This document shows, one piece after another, positions 5,486 through 5,777 of a stretch of DNA of 5,777 bases. Below the pieces are notes generated by a model that did not search any database, was not told the DNA's origin, and saw nothing but the letters and a program-made list of their open reading frames with translations. Source of the stretch: an uncultured Alphaproteobacteria bacterium. GTDB lineage: Bacteria; Pseudomonadota; Alphaproteobacteria; Rhizobiales; Hyphomicrobiaceae. Numbering within the stretch: position 1 is the stretch's first letter; each line of letters begins with the position of its first letter. The stretch spans positions 1-5,777 of the forward strand of contig CALFEM010000325.1 in NCBI GenBank assembly GCA_937950105.1, given 5' to 3'. Made by a program: the position numbers and the translations under genes.

Positions 5486-5501
5486 GAGGCCAGACGGCCT
5501 C
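5486..5501 (+). repeat. Perfect GAGGCC/GGCCTC inverted repeat
   Basis: Six-base arms flank a four-base AGAC spacer, 39 bases before the start of the cysteine-rich repeat gene. It could be an operator or a leader hairpin. There is no T-run, so it is not a terminator. The rest of the 213-base divergent region (5328-5540) contains an A-rich patch at 5402-5416 and no promoter I can define with confidence. Confidence 0.35.
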
Positions 5502-5527
5502 ACCGACCAGCCCGCCAGCCCGAGCCC

Positions 5528-5532
5528 AGGAG
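5528..5532 (+). promoter_or_regulatory. Ribosome binding site of the cysteine-rich repeat gene
   Basis: AGGAG lies eight bases before the ATG at 5541. This is normal spacing and supports that start. Confidence 0.7.
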
Positions 5533-5540
5533 CCGCCGCC

Positions 5541-5777
5541 ATGACCAAGACCTTCGCCAAGACCGCGCTTTCCGCCCTCGTCGCCGCCGTCGCCCTCGCC
5601 GCCCAGACCTCGGGTGCGGCCGCCATCTCCAACAGCGTCAAGTTCGCCTGCATGGCCGACTATTTCTCCTACTGCTCGCAGCACAGCCCGGAAGGCTCCG
5701 GTGTCCGCCAGTGCATGCGCGCCAACGGCCTGAAGCTGTCCAACCGCTGCGTCAACGCGCTGGTCGCCGCCGGCGAA
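5541..5777 (+). CDS. Secreted cysteine-rich repeat protein (partial, 3' end outside window)
   Basis: The first 79 residues are visible and the frame is still open at the window edge. Residues 1-28 look like a Sec signal peptide: Lys3 and Lys7, a hydrophobic ALSALVAAVALAA core, and predicted cleavage after GAAA, before Ile29. The mature part contains KFACMADYFSYC, RQCMRANG and LSNRCVNALVAAG, with Cys37, Cys45, Cys58 and Cys70 spaced C-7x-C-12x-C-11x-C. That spacing and the surrounding LS..C..AL pattern fit the bacterial form of the cysteine-rich repeat first described in Golgi glycoprotein 1 (Pfam PF00839 as I recall it). The four cysteines would probably form two disulfides in the periplasm. 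Function is unknown. It is divergent from uvrD and has a good AGGAG ribosome site. It was too near the edge to be called as a closed frame. Confidence 0.8.
   Translation, partial: MTKTFAKTALSALVAAVALAAQTSGAAAISNSVKFACMADYFSYCSQHSPEGSGVRQCMRANGLKLSNRCVNALVAAGE

Overview
The window looks like chromosomal DNA from a GC-rich alphaproteobacterium, and a Hyphomicrobiales-type genome fits best. This rests on four things: the high GC content, the style of the UvrD protein (a long disordered N-terminus ahead of a typical alphaproteobacterial helicase core), a two-domain universal stress protein, and a secreted cysteine-rich repeat protein of a kind common in that group. No species can be named from the sequence alone. 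The first 50 bases are not biological. They match an Illumina TruSeq index adapter, so native sequence starts at about base 51, at a contig end.

Layout: on the + strand, a tandem-domain universal stress protein (121-963) is followed after 105 bases by protein-L-isoaspartate O-methyltransferase, pcm (1069-1734). No terminator is visible between them, so they may form a small stress and protein-repair unit. A 359-base stretch of lower coding density follows (1735-2093). It holds a doubtful 50-residue lipoprotein-like ORF, two inverted repeats, and one good and one weaker candidate sigma-54 (-24/-12) promoter. It leads into a small exported protein (2094-2492) that is rich in Gly, Asn, Trp, Tyr and Pro, almost free of charged residues, and resembles sulfur globule envelope proteins. 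A strong intrinsic terminator (2553-2583) closes this gene.

On the - strand, convergent to it, lies uvrD/pcrA (2637-5327). It is a complete superfamily 1A helicase with all core motifs, a disordered N-terminal extension and a C-terminal Tudor-like domain. A 213-base divergent intergenic region follows. The last gene is a + strand secreted cysteine-rich repeat protein (5541-5777) cut off by the window edge.

The two recognised enzymes (Pcm, UvrD) and the stress protein are ordinary maintenance functions. The most distinctive locus is the sulfur-globule-like gene with its apparent sigma-54 promoter and dyad. If correct, it suggests regulated production of a structural protein outside the cytoplasm, possibly linked to sulfur storage. 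I see no CRISPR array, tRNA, rRNA, transposon, defence system or prophage gene.
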